A stretch of 64,000 nt of DNA, from contig CM057823.1 in assembly GCA_030068075.1 (NCBI GenBank), positions 16,650,485-16,714,484 of the forward strand, written 5' to 3'. How positions within the stretch are numbered: the first letter of the stretch is position 1; each line of letters starts with the position of its first letter. The notes under the pieces were generated by a model that was not told the DNA's origin, searched no databases, and worked only from the letters and a program-made list of their open reading frames with translations. The DNA comes from Paguma larvata (taxonomy: Eukaryota > Chordata > Mammalia > Carnivora > Viverridae). Positions 37,364 to 50,154 of the stretch are shown here, one piece after another. Position numbers and translations under genes: made by a program.

Positions 37364-37585
37364 GGGGCGCCTGGGTGGCTCAGTTGGTTGAGCGGCCGAC
37401 TTCGGCTCAGGTCATGATCTCACGGTCTGTGGGTTCGAGCCCCGCGTCGGGCTCTGTGCTGATGGCTCAGAGCCTGGAGCCTGCTTCAGATTCTGTGTCC
37501 CCGTCTCTCTCTGCCCTTCCCCTGCTCGTACTCTATCTCTACATCTCTCAAAAATAAATAAATGTTAAAAAAATTAAAAAAAAAG
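37364..37585 (+). mobile_element. CAN SINE C of a tandem pair, near-consensus
   Basis: GGGGCGCCTGGGTGGCTCAG head, GGTTCGAGCCCCGCGTCGGG box-B region, CT block, AAATAAATAAATG tail. Inserted in L1 ORF2. AAATGTATAAACT flanks it at 37351-37363 and 37586-37598. Confidence 0.97.
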
Positions 37586-37601
37586 AAATGTATAAACTAT
37601 T

Positions 37602-37806
37602 GGGGTGCGTGGGTGGCTCAGTCGTTTAAGCTTCTGACTTCAGCTCAGGTCATGATCTCACTGTGTGTGAGTTTGAGCCCTGCGTTGGGCTCTGTGATGA
37701 CAACTCAAAGCCTGGAGCCTGCTTTGGATTCTGTCTCCCTCTCTCTCTGATCCTCTCCTGTTAATGCTCTGTCTCTCTCTCCTTCAAAAATAAATATTCA
37801 AAACAA
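37602..37806 (+). mobile_element. CAN SINE D of a tandem pair
   Basis: Head GGGGTGCGTGGGTGGCTCAG at 37602, older than SINE C by sequence decay. Right flank AAGTGTATAAACT at 37807-37819 is the third copy of the target, after which L1 ORF2 resumes. Confidence 0.96.
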
Positions 37807-37988
37807 AAGTGTATAAACTACCAATACAAACAGGAAGAAATAGAAAACTTGAACACACTGATAATCAGGAAAGAAATTGAATCAGTAATTAAAACAAAAC
37901 AAAACAAAACAAAAAACTCCCAACAAAGGAAAGTCCAAGGCCAGAGGGTTTTATGGGCAAATTTTATCAGATATTTAAAGAAGAGTTA

Positions 37989-38159
37989 GGGGTGCCTGGG
38001 TGGCTCAGTGGTTAAGCTTCGGACTTTGCACGGTCTGTGAGTTTGAGCCCTGTGTTGGGCTCTGCTTCAGATTCTGTGTCTCCCTCTTTCTCTCCACTGC
38101 CCTTACCCCACTCACACTCTGTCTCTCTCTCTCTCAAAAATAAACTTTAATTTTTTAAT
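37989..38159 (+). mobile_element. CAN SINE E with internal deletions
   Basis: Head and tail are present, but the box-B approach and the GACAGCTCAGAGCCTGGAG part are deleted. Perfect 12-bp duplication AAAGAAGAGTTA at 37977-37988 and 38160-38171, so both ends are complete. Confidence 0.96.
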
Positions 38160-39672
38160 AAAGAAGAGTTAATACATATTCTCAAACTATTCCAAAAAAG
38201 AGAAAAGTATGGAATACTTCCAAATTCATTCTGTGAGGACAGCATTACCCTGATACCAAAATCAGATAAAGACTACTAAAAAAGAGAACTATAGGCCAAT
38301 ATCCTGATGAACACAGATGTAAAAATTCTCAAGAAAATACTAGCAAACCAAGTTCAACCATACATTAAAAAATCATTCATCATGATCAAGTGGGATTTAT
38401 TCCTGGGTTGCCAAGGTGGTTCGATATTTGCAAATCAATCAATATGATATATCACATTAATAAAAGAAAGAGTAATGCCATACAATTATTTCAATGGATT
38501 CAGAGAAAGCATTTGACAAAGTGTAACATTCATTCATGATAACAAAACGAAACCAAACAAAAAACCCTCAACAAAGTATTTAGAGGGAACATACCTCAAC
38601 ATAATAAAGGCCATATATGAAAAACCCGCTGCTAATATCATCCTTAAAGGGAAAAAACTGAGATGTTCTCCTTTATGGTCAGGAACAAGACAGGGATGTC
38701 CACTCTCACCAATTTTATTCAACATAGTACTGGAAATCCTAGCACAGTAATCAGACAACAAAAAGAAATAAAAGGCATCCAAATCAGCAAGAAGAAGTAA
38801 AAATTTCACTATGTGCAGATGACATGCTACTCTACATAGAAAACAAAAAAGCTCCACCAAAAAGCTGATCATTGAATTCAGTGAAGTCCCAGGATACAAA
38901 ATCAGCTTATAGAAATCTGTTGCATTATGTACACTAATAATGAAGTAGCAGAAATAGAATTTGACAAATCAATCCAATCTGTAATTGCACCAAAACAATA
39001 AGATACCTAGAAATAAACCTAACCAAAGAAGTGAAAAACCTGTATTTTGAAAACTATAAAACTATAAAATATACTGACAAAAGAAATTTAAGATGACAGA
39101 AAGATTTGGAAAGATATTCCATGCTCATAGATGAGAAGAACAAATATGGTTAAAATGTCTCTACTACCCAAAGCAATCTGGGGAGTAGTATAACTTCAAG
39201 TTATATTACAAAGCTGGAGTGATCAAAACAGCATTGTATTGGTACAGAAAAAGACACATAGTCAATAGAACAGAATAGAAAACCCAGAAAGGAACCCATA
39301 ATTATATGGTCACTTAATTTTTGACAAAGCAGAAATAATATGCAATGGGGAAAAGATAGTATTTTAACAAATGGTGTTGAGAAAACTGGACAGAAACACG
39401 CAGAAGAATGAAACTAGACCACTTCCTTACACCATACACAAAAATAAATTCAAAATGGATGAAAGGCCTAAATGTGAGACCGGAAACCATAACAATCCTA
39501 GAAGACAACACAGGCAGTAACTTCTTTGACATCGACTATAGCAACTTTTTTCTAGATATGTCTCCTGAGGCAAGGGAAGCAAGAGCAAAAATAAACTATT
39601 GGGACAATGCCAAAACAAAAAGCTTCTGCACAGCGAAAGAAACAATCCACGAAACTAAAAGACAACCTTCAG

Positions 39673-39874
39673 GGAACGCCTGGGTGTCTCAGTTGGTTAA
39701 GCCTCCTTCAGCTCAGCTCATGATCTCATGGCTTTGTGGGTCTGAGGCCCACATCAGGCTCTGTGCTGGCAGTGCAGAGCCTGCTTGGGATTCTCTCTGT
39801 CTCCCTCTTTCTCTACCACTCCCCTGCTTGTGCTGTCTCTGTCTCTCGAAATAAACAAATAAACTTAAAAAAAT
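39673..39874 (+). mobile_element. CAN SINE F, older body type
   Basis: GGCAGTGCAGAGCCTGCTTG body. The 19-bp duplication ACTAAAAGACAACCTTCAG (39654-39672) recurs at 39875-39893 with one change. Its insertion ends the L1 ORF2 remnant. Confidence 0.96.
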
Positions 39875-40869
39875 ACTAAAACACAACCTTCAGAATAGGA
39901 GAAGATATTTGTACATGATATATTTGATATGGGGTTAATATCCAAAATATATAAAGAACCCCCATAAACTCAACACCTGAAAAATGAATTATCCAATTTA
40001 AAAAAGGGTAGAAGACATGAATACATATTTTTCCAAAGAAGACATCCAGATGGCTGAGAGACACATGAAAAGATGCTCAATACCCCTCATCATCAAGGAA
40101 ATGCAAATCAAAACTACAATGAGATTATCACCTTACATCGGTCAGAATGGCTAAAATCAACAAAACAAGCAACAACAAGTGTTGGTAAGGATGTAGAGAA
40201 AAGGGAACCCTCTTACACTGTTGGTGGGAATGCAAACTGGTGCAGCCACTGTGGAAGTTGAAAATAGAAATACCTCATAAAGTTAAAAATAGAATTACCC
40301 TAAGATCCAGCAATCACACTACTAGGTATTTACCCACATAATACAACAATATGAATTCAAAGGAATACATCAACACTGATGTTTAGAGCATCATTATTAA
40401 CAATAGCCAAATTATGGAAGCAGCCCAGTGTCCATCGACTGATGAATGGTAGATATACAGTGGACTATTACTCGGCCATAAAAAAGAATGAAAGCTTGCC
40501 ATTTGTAAAGACACGGATGGAGGTAGAATGTAGTATGCTAAAGGAAATTAGTCAGTCAGTGAAAAAAAATACTTTATGATTTCATTCATATGTGGAATTT
40601 AAGAAACCAAACAAATGAGCAAAGGGAGAGAGAGAGAGAGAGAGAGATGAAGTAAACAGTAAACAGACTCTTTACTACTGAGAACAAAGTGATGGTTACT
40701 GGAGGAGAGACAGGTTGGAGGGATGGGTGATACAGGTGATAGGGATTAAGGAGTGTACTTGTTGTGATGAATATTGGTAATGTAGTTTTGAATCACTATA
40801 TTGTACACTTGAAACTAATATTACGCTGTATGTTAACTAAATAGAATTTAAATAAAGCTTAAAAAAAGG

Positions 40870-42690
40870 TATTATCTAGAGTTGACAAAACAAGAAATAA
40901 GTATACAATTTAAAGTTCTGAGGGCAAGTACTGGAAAATAATAAACATAATTGAAATAGAAATGTAAGAAAGTGAAAGAGACAGAAGGTAGTGTACATCA
41001 ATTAAATTTCTCATCTCTTAGAGTGAAAAGTCTGTATATTCAAATATATGTTTGACAGAGGAAACACCTATTTTAAAAAATCATGGTGACAATCCTTTTA
41101 ACAACTAATAATAAAACATTTAATAGCTCTTATCTTTGGTGGTTGGAATTGGGGTATTTGTGGGGAAAATGGGCAATTTTATGTCACTGATACTTTAAGA
41201 CATAATTCTGGAGTTATATCACATTAATAGGATGGTTTATGGTGTTGGCTTCAAGTTTTTTCATAAATTACACTTACGGTGTCTTAACAACTTCCGCTGT
41301 CTATATTTCAAATGACAGAAATATTTTCAACATTTTGACAAAATTATGCTTTGGTCCTTGAACTTTATCACGATACAGTACACACTCTGAAAGAAATCAT
41401 TATAATCCCAATATTTACTACAATTGGAAATGATTTTAATATGCCATCTTCAGTAAAATTCATTTTAAATCCCAAATACGCATCCTGTGTAAGTAATCAC
41501 TGTTTTTGAAATGAAATAATTATGCTTGTTACCACTGATACAATAGAGTAATAGAGTAATGACTAAATAAAAGAGATGATGGTACCTCCACCATATTTAA
41601 ACATCAATTTGAAAATACAATCCTGAATATATTTTATGTAAATAAATTATCTGTTTTACAGTTTCCTGAGGTCAGGAATATAACACACATGCTAGTATAT
41701 CTCTTTTTTCAAAATAGTAAAATTACAATCTGAATATATTATCAATGTGACTTTTTAAAATTGAACCTATGGTGTTTTCAGAACTGTTTCTGTGAGCAAT
41801 GTTGTAATGGATATAAGATAACTTTCCAAATGAGGGCCATACTCTACACTTACATTCATTATTTCCAGGCAGAAAGTCATCTCAGTAGATGCTTAGAATG
41901 ATGATTCCAGATTCTAACTGAATCCCTGTCCTGTTTCAGCAATGATAGGTCATTGCTTTTGTGACCATACAGATACACATTTTTTAATTCTTCTGTTCAT
42001 GTATTTGATGTGGTTATTTCATTCAAGAAAGAATACACCAATTATGCTTGTTTAACATTTAACCTTCTTAAAATGACATAAATTTGTGACATCAGTAACA
42101 AAGAAGAAAATACATGTTACTTAAAGCCAAACAAAAATCATTTTCCTCAGTGTGTTATCAGTTTAAAAGATGATGAAAGTAGGTTTGGTTTTATGAAGTC
42201 ATTGACTATACCTTGGTGTATTCATGGAGATAACATAACTCATTTTTTCAGATCACTGAGGACTTTGCATTTCTCCCACAAGCCTAGATTGTTTTCAAGT
42301 AGCTATATTTAAAATTTAATAAGTTTGGTAAGTGTCTTTTGTTACCAGTGTTATAGTGCTAGAGTATATAAATATATCACTTCCCATACAACACTGATTA
42401 CTCTGAAATTAATCTTGGTAACTCTATCTGATGGCTAAATTGAGTAGCTTTAAGAGTGATATCCCTTAATATATTTAATCAACCTCCATATTTTAAAAAA
42501 CAGATACATTCTGGTTAAAATTAACATAATTTTAATAGCATTGAAGCATGTGGACGGTAGCTTGTTTACCACATTTTTTTCTCTTTAGTCCCATTAAGAG
42601 TGATTCTACAAAAAGTAATAATAATATAGATGCTCAGTTTGATTCATACAAACCTGAACCCTGCTATAAGCTATATTCATATACCCTGTA
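40870..42690. other. Unassigned AT-rich intron
   Basis: No exon-like frame or named repeat recognised. Confidence 0.5.
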
Positions 42691-42694
42691 TGCA

Positions 42695-42848
42695 GTTAAT
42701 ACCTGAAAGAATCCTCAAAGTTGAATTGAGGCTCAGAATATGTAAATGACATCAGCTAAATAAGAAAGGTAACAATTGGTAGAGCTGTTGGAATCCAGAT
42801 CCGGTCTGAATCTAAAGTCTGTGCTATTGACCATTATGCTATATAGTC
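42695..42848 (-). repeat. MIR SINE, minus
   Basis: TTGAATTGAGGCTCAGAATA, GGTAGAGCTGTTGGAATCCA, TCCGGTCTGAATCTAAAGTC, and GTGCTATTGACCATTATGCT are reverse MIR in order. Confidence 0.82.
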
Positions 42849-42978
42849 ATAATAATAGTAACAATAATAATAGCGAATAACAATAATAGCAAATAATTAT
42901 AGTGATAATAATAGCAAACAATAGCAGAACAATAAAAATAGTAAATAATAGCAAAATAATAATAGCAAAAATAATAAT
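42849..42978. repeat. Degenerate (AAT/AGC)-rich tandem repeat
   Basis: Irregular AATAAT, AATAGC and AACAAT units following the MIR. Confidence 0.85.
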
Positions 42979-43027
42979 TGGCTTAGATTGTCCATATTAG
43001 GCATTTGAGAAAAACAAAGAGGATTTT

Positions 43028-43090
43028 ACACACACACACCCACACATCTGTCCACCCATACACACATAAATACACACATGCACACATAAA
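43028..43090. repeat. CA-rich low-complexity run
   Basis: Imperfect CACACA with CCATACACACATAAA interruptions. Confidence 0.8.
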
Positions 43091-43258
43091 TCAATATTAT
43101 CATTTATTTAAGGTGAAAGTTAACATGAATAAGAAAGAATCAGAAGACAGATGGTGGCTGCTGCGCCTGTGTTAGACATAATACTTTGAGAAAACTTCAT
43201 ATTCATAGGTCCCTTTCTGAGTAAGTTGCCAAAGTAGTTCCTTAAAATGACTATCATA

Positions 43259-43478
43259 GGGGAGCCTGAGTGGCTCAGTCAGTTGAGTGTCTGACTTCCC
43301 CTCAGGTCATGATCTTGAGGTTCCGGAGTTTGAGCACAGCATGATCTCTGTGCTGACAGCTCAGAGCCTGGAGCTTGCTTTGGATTCTGTGTCTCCCTCT
43401 TTCTTTGCCCATTCCCCCCTGATTCATGCTCTCTCTCTCTCTCTCTCAGAAACAAATAAACATTATTATTATTTTTTT
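43259..43478 (+). mobile_element. CAN SINE G of a tandem pair
   Basis: Head GGGGAGCCTGAGTGGCTCAG, body, CT run, AAACAAATAAACA tail. Left flank AAAATGACTATCATA at 43244-43258; a related TAATAATTATCATA lies at 43479-43492. Confidence 0.94.
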
Positions 43479-43492
43479 TAATAATTATCATA

Positions 43493-43714
43493 GGGGTGCT
43501 TGGGTGGCTCAGTGGGTTAAGCATCTAACTTTGACTCAGGTCATGATCTCATGGTTCATGAATTTGAGCCCTGGGTGGGACTCTATGCTGACAGCTCGGA
43601 GCCTGGAGCCTGCTTCAGATTCTGTGTCTCCCTCTCTCTCTCTCTGCCCCTACCCCGTTCTCTCTCTGTCTCTGTCTCTCTCTCTCTCAAAATAAATGAA
43701 TAAGCTTTTAAAAA
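43493..43714 (+). mobile_element. CAN SINE H of a tandem pair
   Basis: Head GGGGTGCTTGGGTGGCTCAG, body with GACAGCTCGGAGCCTGGAGC, CT run, AAATAAATGAATAAGC tail. Right flank AAAATGATTGTCTTA (43715-43729) resembles the left target copies. Confidence 0.94.
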
Positions 43715-43734
43715 AAAATGATTGTCTTAATAGA

Positions 43735-44555
43735 AACCATACTATCTTGCTATACTAACTTGGCCGGCATAAACTGGAAATCTTTTGTAGTTCAATGACA
43801 GAAATGTATGGTTTTCCAGAACCTTGTAGGTTATGCCGCAATGAGAATTCTACTCTCTAGGGGCCATTGGTTCCAATCATATTTTAATGCAATAAAATAA
43901 TTTCTAATAAGGAGTTTAAATGCAATGTATATAAAGAGAGTTAACAGAAAGAAAAATTGTAAAAAGCAGAAAAATATGGAGACCGATGACAGGAAGCAGA
44001 AGCTCCTAGGAAGTGGAAGCAGTGAGCCAGAAGAAACGGTGAAAAGAGAAATGAGAGGGAATGAAGACAGTGAGCAACAGTCAAAACGGAGTCACATAGA
44101 CAGACTAGCCAAATAACTGCCACAAGCAGAGCATCAAAGTAGGAAGCAACAACATTTTCCCCCGCCACTACCCTATGCCTGAGAAGATGACAAATTAGTC
44201 AAGCTAATGGAGCGAAGATAAATTCTGAGCAATGTTTTTGTTCCTTATGAGGCTCGGCTGGGCATGCTTTCAAGATTGCACCTAGCGATGTGAAAGGGCC
44301 AGCAGACTGCAGAGTCCAACACCCTGCTCTAAACCCCTACCTGTACTGCTTATTAACTGGGAAAAATAGAAATTGATGAAATAGTCACTTCACTAATTCA
44401 AGCTCCAAAAAAAAATAATAATAAATAAATAAAATCCATGAGCTAAGAGTTGACATAGTATGTTGAAGGAATAAGTCCAAAGAAATAAAATGAACAAACA
44501 AACAAAAAATAATAAAGATAAGAATAAATAGCTGATTCCAAGATATGGAAACTTT
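43735..44555. other. Unassigned intron
   Basis: 43925-44160 is purine-rich with a short plus-strand frame of Lys/Glu/Ser composition. No known family is recognised. Confidence 0.45.
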
Positions 44556-44559
44556 AAAG

Positions 44560-45680
44560 AGAAAAATATTTTAAAAAATCTTATGAAGAGACTGACAAAG
44601 TGTTTCTTCTGACCATGAAAAGGGGATGGCCATAAACAACTATAAAATTAGACAAAAATTTGAAAATATCAAAGAGTAGACAACAGGGAAAATTCTGGAA
44701 TCAACATAGATATCCTCTTGAGTTTTTAATTGAATAGGAACTTGCACATTTGCAGGGGAAGACTCTTGAGGCCAGCCTAAGTGCAATTCACAAAAAGAGG
44801 ACAACTACCAGGGAACTATACATTGGAAAACAACTGGAAATGACATAGAGATGAGACACATGAGAGTTTCAGTCAGAATGGAGACACATTGTTGAGACCA
44901 TGACAGTCAGTATAGACTCCCGGAAAGTCATGGCTTAGGATAGGCCTAGAGCAAGTGCATTTTCTAGACACATTCAAAATAAACAAAATTTTTAAAAGCC
45001 CTAAGAACAAGACTTGAAAGAATCAAGACGATCTGTATGTAAATTAACTGTCATCTAAAGAAGACTTGGCATTTTAAGAAAAACAGTAAAACCCAGACAA
45101 TCCACAATATAGTATTCATAGTATCTAACATAATATCAGTGTGAAGAAATAAACAAATATGATCTAGAAATCACAGAGATGATGAGTTAGGAAACATAGG
45201 CTTTAAAATAGCTCTTCTAAATGCTTTAAAGTAAAGGGAAATGTGTACATCAGAAGGATGTACAGAAGGATGTAAGGAAGGATGTAAGGAAACTCTATAC
45301 AGAATTAAAGAGAATACAAAGAGAACAAAATGTAAATTCTAGAAGTAAACAAAACAAACAAAAATTTGTTGTCTTTAAAAAATTTAAGACAATCTTTTCT
45401 TTAGGAGAAGAATTACTAGATGATAAGCAGAGAGTGGTATGAACTGAAGAAAATAGAGTCTCCTGTTCCCAAGGTGGTGTTGTGTGATTCGATATGTAGA
45501 TAGAGTACCAAGTAAAGAAGAGAGATTGGGAAGAAACAACTATTTGAAAACAAAATAATAAAACTTTTAAAAATTTATAATATATGAATCTGAAAGTCCT
45601 AGAAGCTCAATGAACCTCAAGCAGGATAAACACAAAGAAAACCACACCAAGATATATATTAGGTAGAACAGAAGTTAATC
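44560..45680 (+). mobile_element. HAL1/L1-like old LINE, plus strand
   Basis: AAGTCCTAGAAGCTCAATGA, AAGCAGGATAAACACAAAG and ACCACACCAAGATATAT near 45595-45655 match the HAL1/L1 ORF1 flank. The A-rich body before it is compatible. Frames are broken. Confidence 0.5.
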
Positions 45681-45684
45681 AAGC

Positions 45685-46790
45685 ACATTTTAGAGTGTGT
45701 CAAATTATTGTTATTTGCTAAATAAAATTTATATTTCTACTAATAAATTAAAAGTCTACACATGTGTAAGAGATCACATCCTACCAACTTATTTAACTTT
45801 TCTTTGTCTTCTATTTTCCTCAAGTAGATAATTCTCATAGTTAGTCCTAACATGTAATAAAAGAATATATCAGGTTGATTTTTTTAATTGTAGTAACTTC
45901 TAATACTTCATAGTCACCAAAATAACAGAAAAATATATACTGATATATATACTATACATAATATATATAATATGACAGAAAAATATAATCCCATATAATA
46001 TATATAATACCATAATTTTGATACAAATATGTCAATTCTTTAAAATATGAAATACTGAATTTGAGAAAAACATTCAGAAACAACATATAAAATATTATGC
46101 CAACAGAAGTTATGAGTTAGAAGAAATAAAATTATTTATAACTGGAAAACTGATTTATACAAGTCAATTAAATATGAAATTATTAAAAAGTACATTTAAA
46201 ATGAATAAAATATTAGTGATGCCATATACACCTTGATATGTTAACACTTAAAAATGAATTAAAGCTATATAAAAATCACAAATGTTCACAAATATCACTT
46301 AATCATGTAACACATCACACCAGTGTTTGAGCAAATATGCTAGAACATTAAGAAGACATACTTCTAGACACAGCTTTGACACTTAGTAGCAAAGCTAATT
46401 TTCATAAATATATTAATGGGCTAAAAGTCTCAAATGTTTTTTATCCTGAAAATAGTATAATAGTGTCCAAGACTCTAGGGTTGTATAAATATAAAATTCC
46501 ATATCAGTAAAAATAATTATAACATGGACAATAACCAGTATTGTTTTAAATAAATTTTTCATTTTTTTGCCACTTTTAAATAGAATGCCATTGTAGTATG
46601 AACTATATATTTGGACTGAGTGAAGTTAGTCAGAAAGTGTCAAAAATCAGATAAGGTGTAGGACAAGAGAGATTTTCAACAGCTACATGATATATATTAA
46701 ATACAAAATAGTTACTATGTAACATTATTGTGGTAACTACTTATCATGTTACCCAGGGAGATGTAAGGATAAAATGTCACACGCATTGAG
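45685..46790. other. Unassigned AT-rich intron
   Basis: Includes TATATA-rich stretches at 45930-46010. No other feature. Confidence 0.5.
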
Positions 46791-46794
46791 TTTT

Positions 46795-46995
46795 AATCGT
46801 GGGTCAAACACTTTATATGTATCATCTTATTCAATCTCACAACTCTAGCCAGTGGGTACTTCATTATCCATAATTTACAGTTGGCAAAATTAAAGCTAAT
46901 GGAAGCTGAGGAACACATCCCAGAGCTAGTATCTACTTGCTATTACCTGGAAACTTGTTTAGTCAGCTACTGCACTCTGGAAATAATGACTAACC
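46795..46995 (-). repeat. MIR SINE, minus
   Basis: CACTTTATATGTATCATCTT, TTCAATCTCACAACTC, GTGGGTACTTCATTATCC and CCCAGAGCTAGTA follow reverse MIR. Confidence 0.78.
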
Positions 46996-47245
46996 ATCAG
47001 CTAAATACTCACTTAATTTTCCTCAATGATCACAAAAGATGTTTTCTGGGTCACAGAAGAAAATAACCTCAAAGTCAATGCCCTGCCAGCCTTTACTGTG
47101 AATATATTAACAGCTCATAAATTGAAAATGGTCCATGTGCATGCACATATTAATTCATTTGCTCACTTATTCAACCAGTTCTATGTCCCGTACTGGACTA
47201 CACATTCCATAAAGGCATATCCTAAGAATCTGAGTGTGTGTCTTT

Positions 47246-47463
47246 TTTTTAAATTTTTTTTAATGTTTATTTATTTTTGATACAGAGAGAGACAGAGCAT
47301 GAGTGGGGGAGAGGCAGAGAGAGAGGGAGACACAGAATCTGAAGCAGGCTCCAGGCTCTGAGCTGTCAGCACAGAGCCTGACGCGGGGCTCGAACTCACA
47401 GACCACGAGATCATGACCTGAGCCGAAGTCAGACGCTCAACTGACTGAGCCACCCAGGCGCCC
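47246..47463 (-). mobile_element. CAN SINE I, near-consensus with perfect 16-bp duplication
   Basis: TTTAATGTTTATTTATTTTTG, CCAGGCTCTGAGCTGTCAGC, CGCGGGGCTCGAACTCACAG, and GCCACCCAGGCGCCC. CTGAGTGTGTGTCTTT is repeated exactly at 47230-47245 and 47464-47479. One of the youngest insertions here. Confidence 0.98.
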
Positions 47464-47698
47464 CTGAGTGTGTGTCTTTATTTCCATATCATCAGCCAAG
47501 TAGAGTTGCCTGGCTTGGGCTACACATTCAAATGTGTGCCAAAGGAATGGATCTATAAGCATTAAATATAACATTTTATACTACCAATATTTTTAGATTT
47601 ATTCTGAAATGGGATAACCAATACAAAAAGAGATTTAATGAGTTTTGTTCACGTCATATAATTAATAAGTAGCAAACTGGGCATCAAACCTATGTCAT

Positions 47699-47913
47699 TC
47701 GGGCACCTGGGTAGGTCAGTTGGTTAAGCATCCAACTCTTCGTTTTGGTTCATGTCATGACCTAGCAGTTTGTGGGTTTGAGCCCCACTTTGGGCTCTGT
47801 GCTGACACTACAGAGCCTGCTTGGGACTCTGTCTCTCTCCTGATCTCTCTGACCCTCCCCTGCACATGCTCTCTCTCTCTCTCTCTCAAAATAAATAAAC
47901 TTAAAAAAAAAAA
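47699..47913 (+). mobile_element. CAN SINE J, older body type
   Basis: GGGCACCTGGGTAGGTCAG head, GACACTACAGAGCCTGCTTG body, CT run, AAATAAATAAACTT tail. CTATGTCAT flanks at 47690-47698 and 47914-47922. Confidence 0.95.
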
Positions 47914-47924
47914 CTATGTCATCA

Positions 47925-49910
47925 ATACCCAGATCTCATGATTTTTCAGTACATTGGCACTTATCATCTTTCTAAAGCTCTCCTTTATATGCTAGTTATA
48001 TCAATGGAATATAATATATTTTGACTCCTTCAAGAATGCAAGTAAAACAAAGGAACAAATTGAAAACAATTTTTTCTGATGGTATGAGTTAGTCCATGAA
48101 TGGATGCTTGACTCTACTGCTGATGATTTTATAAGTAGTCTTATTGTCATCAGACAACACTGAAATGTACAGCTAAATGTTAGTTACTATCTGGTATATG
48201 GTTCTGTCCAAAGTAGTGGGTTATTTTAGATTAAAAAGTAAATCATTATAAATATAAATATTAACTTGGAAAAAGTTGAGTTAGAAAAGCATCATGTAAG
48301 ATAAAACTATTTGTTAACTAAGAGAAACGAAAATTCATATTGTTGTATGGTTTTTACTTGTCCTTTTGTCTTTGAAAAATAATTTAATCTGAATGGATGC
48401 CTTTCTTTTAATTAGGATTTTTCTTACATAACATTTCATTATTTATTATATTAAAATATACTGATATATATTTGTAATTATAATATTTGTGTTTGTACAT
48501 AACTGAATCTATTTGTGCCTGATACTTTTCATTATTGAAAAAACCCAAGGAATCATTTACTTTAAACACAACACAACAAAATGATATGCCAAATGAAGTC
48601 ATAGATTCTAAATAGTCTTACAGGAAAAAACACATAATATTAAAAATTCATGTTTCTAAAATTTGCCAAGTAATATCATGTCCCTTATGAATACTAAAGC
48701 AATAACACAAATTAGTTGTAATCTACGTTGCGTGAGGCTCTATACCCCAATCTGTATTTTGTATGCTCACTTAACTCTCCAACAACAGAGTAGAGTGTCC
48801 TAAGAGGCATGCCTCATCCCTGCGGACAAATCTTTAAGGATTTATTCCTTCTTTTATCTTTTATCAAAGCATGCACTGAGTTCACACCATACTGAGTGAT
48901 TTCATGAGGTCCGGTATCCTGCCAAAATTTCCACAGTATCCACTCTATGCAGTACAGCTAATATATGACTTGAGGTATTTGAAAATTAAGGCTCACGATG
49001 AGGTAACGACACATAATTCATGATTTAGAGCCACTGCAGCTTAGAAAAAAGTCTGCTTATAAATGGAAGTATAACTTCATAATATGGCAGAAGCAAGGAA
49101 ATAAATAATTGGATAATTTATTTGCAGTTAAATATATTTACCTTTGGAAAATAAGCTTTATTTCATGGCTAAGAATAAATCAAATTATAATATATCTGGA
49201 TACGTGCAAGAGAATGGAAATATTCTACGTTAAGTATTCCATTATTTATGACATAATAAGCAAACTATTTAATATCAGTAGGAATTCTTTTTAACAATTA
49301 GATCTTATTCTAATATGGGTTAACAGAAAAGAGATACTCTATTAATAATTTTCAAAAGCAAGTTTCTAATATGATTGTGGATAAGAAAGACACTTTTACA
49401 AATTGTCTGATACTTTTGTATGGATTCGGTGAGACCAAAAATAAAATCTACTACCAGAGGAAGAAATGTATGTTGCACTCCTGAGCGTGGCATGACACAA
49501 GTCTCACCAAGAGCCCTTGGCACTGTAATACTTCACTATGAAAGGTGTTTATAGGATTAGAGTATTTTGGTAAGTCTTTAAGGCAACATATAATGAGATG
49601 AAAACATCAAAATGCATTTTGGAACACGTGCATAAAGAACCCCAAAATGATAACTTACAAATTAAAACTATCTTTCTAGGATAAAGTGCATTTTAATTAA
49701 GTTATGAATACCTTGGGCTTAATCTTGTCATTAATCAGAAAACTGTGTGCTTTGTAGAAGAATGCAAATACTTTGTCTCCTGCGATGTTAATATAGTTTG
49801 TATAAAATAGCTGGTGATCTAATTAACCTACTTACATGCAGAACAATAACTGCTTCCTGTTGTCAAATGAGCTAGGTACACTAAGGGCAAGAAATATATA
49901 TATCCGTTCC
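47925..49910. other. Unassigned AT-rich intron
   Basis: No gene or repeat recognised. Confidence 0.5.
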
Positions 49911-50154
49911 CTCTCTCTCTCTATTTATACACACACACACACACACACACAGACACACACACAGACACACACACACACATATATATGTATGTATATGTGT
50001 TGTATGTGTATGTATATAAGTATGTGTGTTGTATGTGTGTATATGTGTATGTATATGTATGTGTGTTGTATTATGTATATATGTATGTGTATGTATGTGT
50101 AAATATATGTGTATATGTATGTGTGTTGTATGTGTGCATATTATACGTTATATA

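Larger units (their letters stand above)
35999..40866 (+). mobile_element. Carnivore LINE-1, internally deleted, with four SINE insertions
   Basis: Begins with the 5'UTR phrase AGATGGCTGTGGAGTAG. The GC-rich 5'UTR runs to about 36745. Sequence then jumps to the middle of ORF2 (GGAAAGACCTCAAATACATGG), so ORF1 and the ORF2 endonuclease part are missing. Reverse-transcriptase sequence follows, with a degenerate (L)CADDM catalytic motif near 38813-38830. An open remnant of the ORF2 C-terminal half is at 39408-39672. The 3'UTR ends near 40866 with AATAAAGCTT and A-run. Many frameshifts make it inactive. Flanks TATCTACAGGATTTGACAA and TATCTAGAGTTGACAA may be a damaged target duplication. ORF2p normally nicks DNA and reverse-transcribes the element. 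Confidence 0.93.

Noticed and set aside
38534..38899. 121-codon minus-strand frame
   Set aside because: It is the antisense of L1 reverse-transcriptase sequence on the plus strand.
39408..39854. 148-codon plus-strand frame as a gene
   Set aside because: The first part is an L1 ORF2 remnant and the rest is a SINE. No independent gene.
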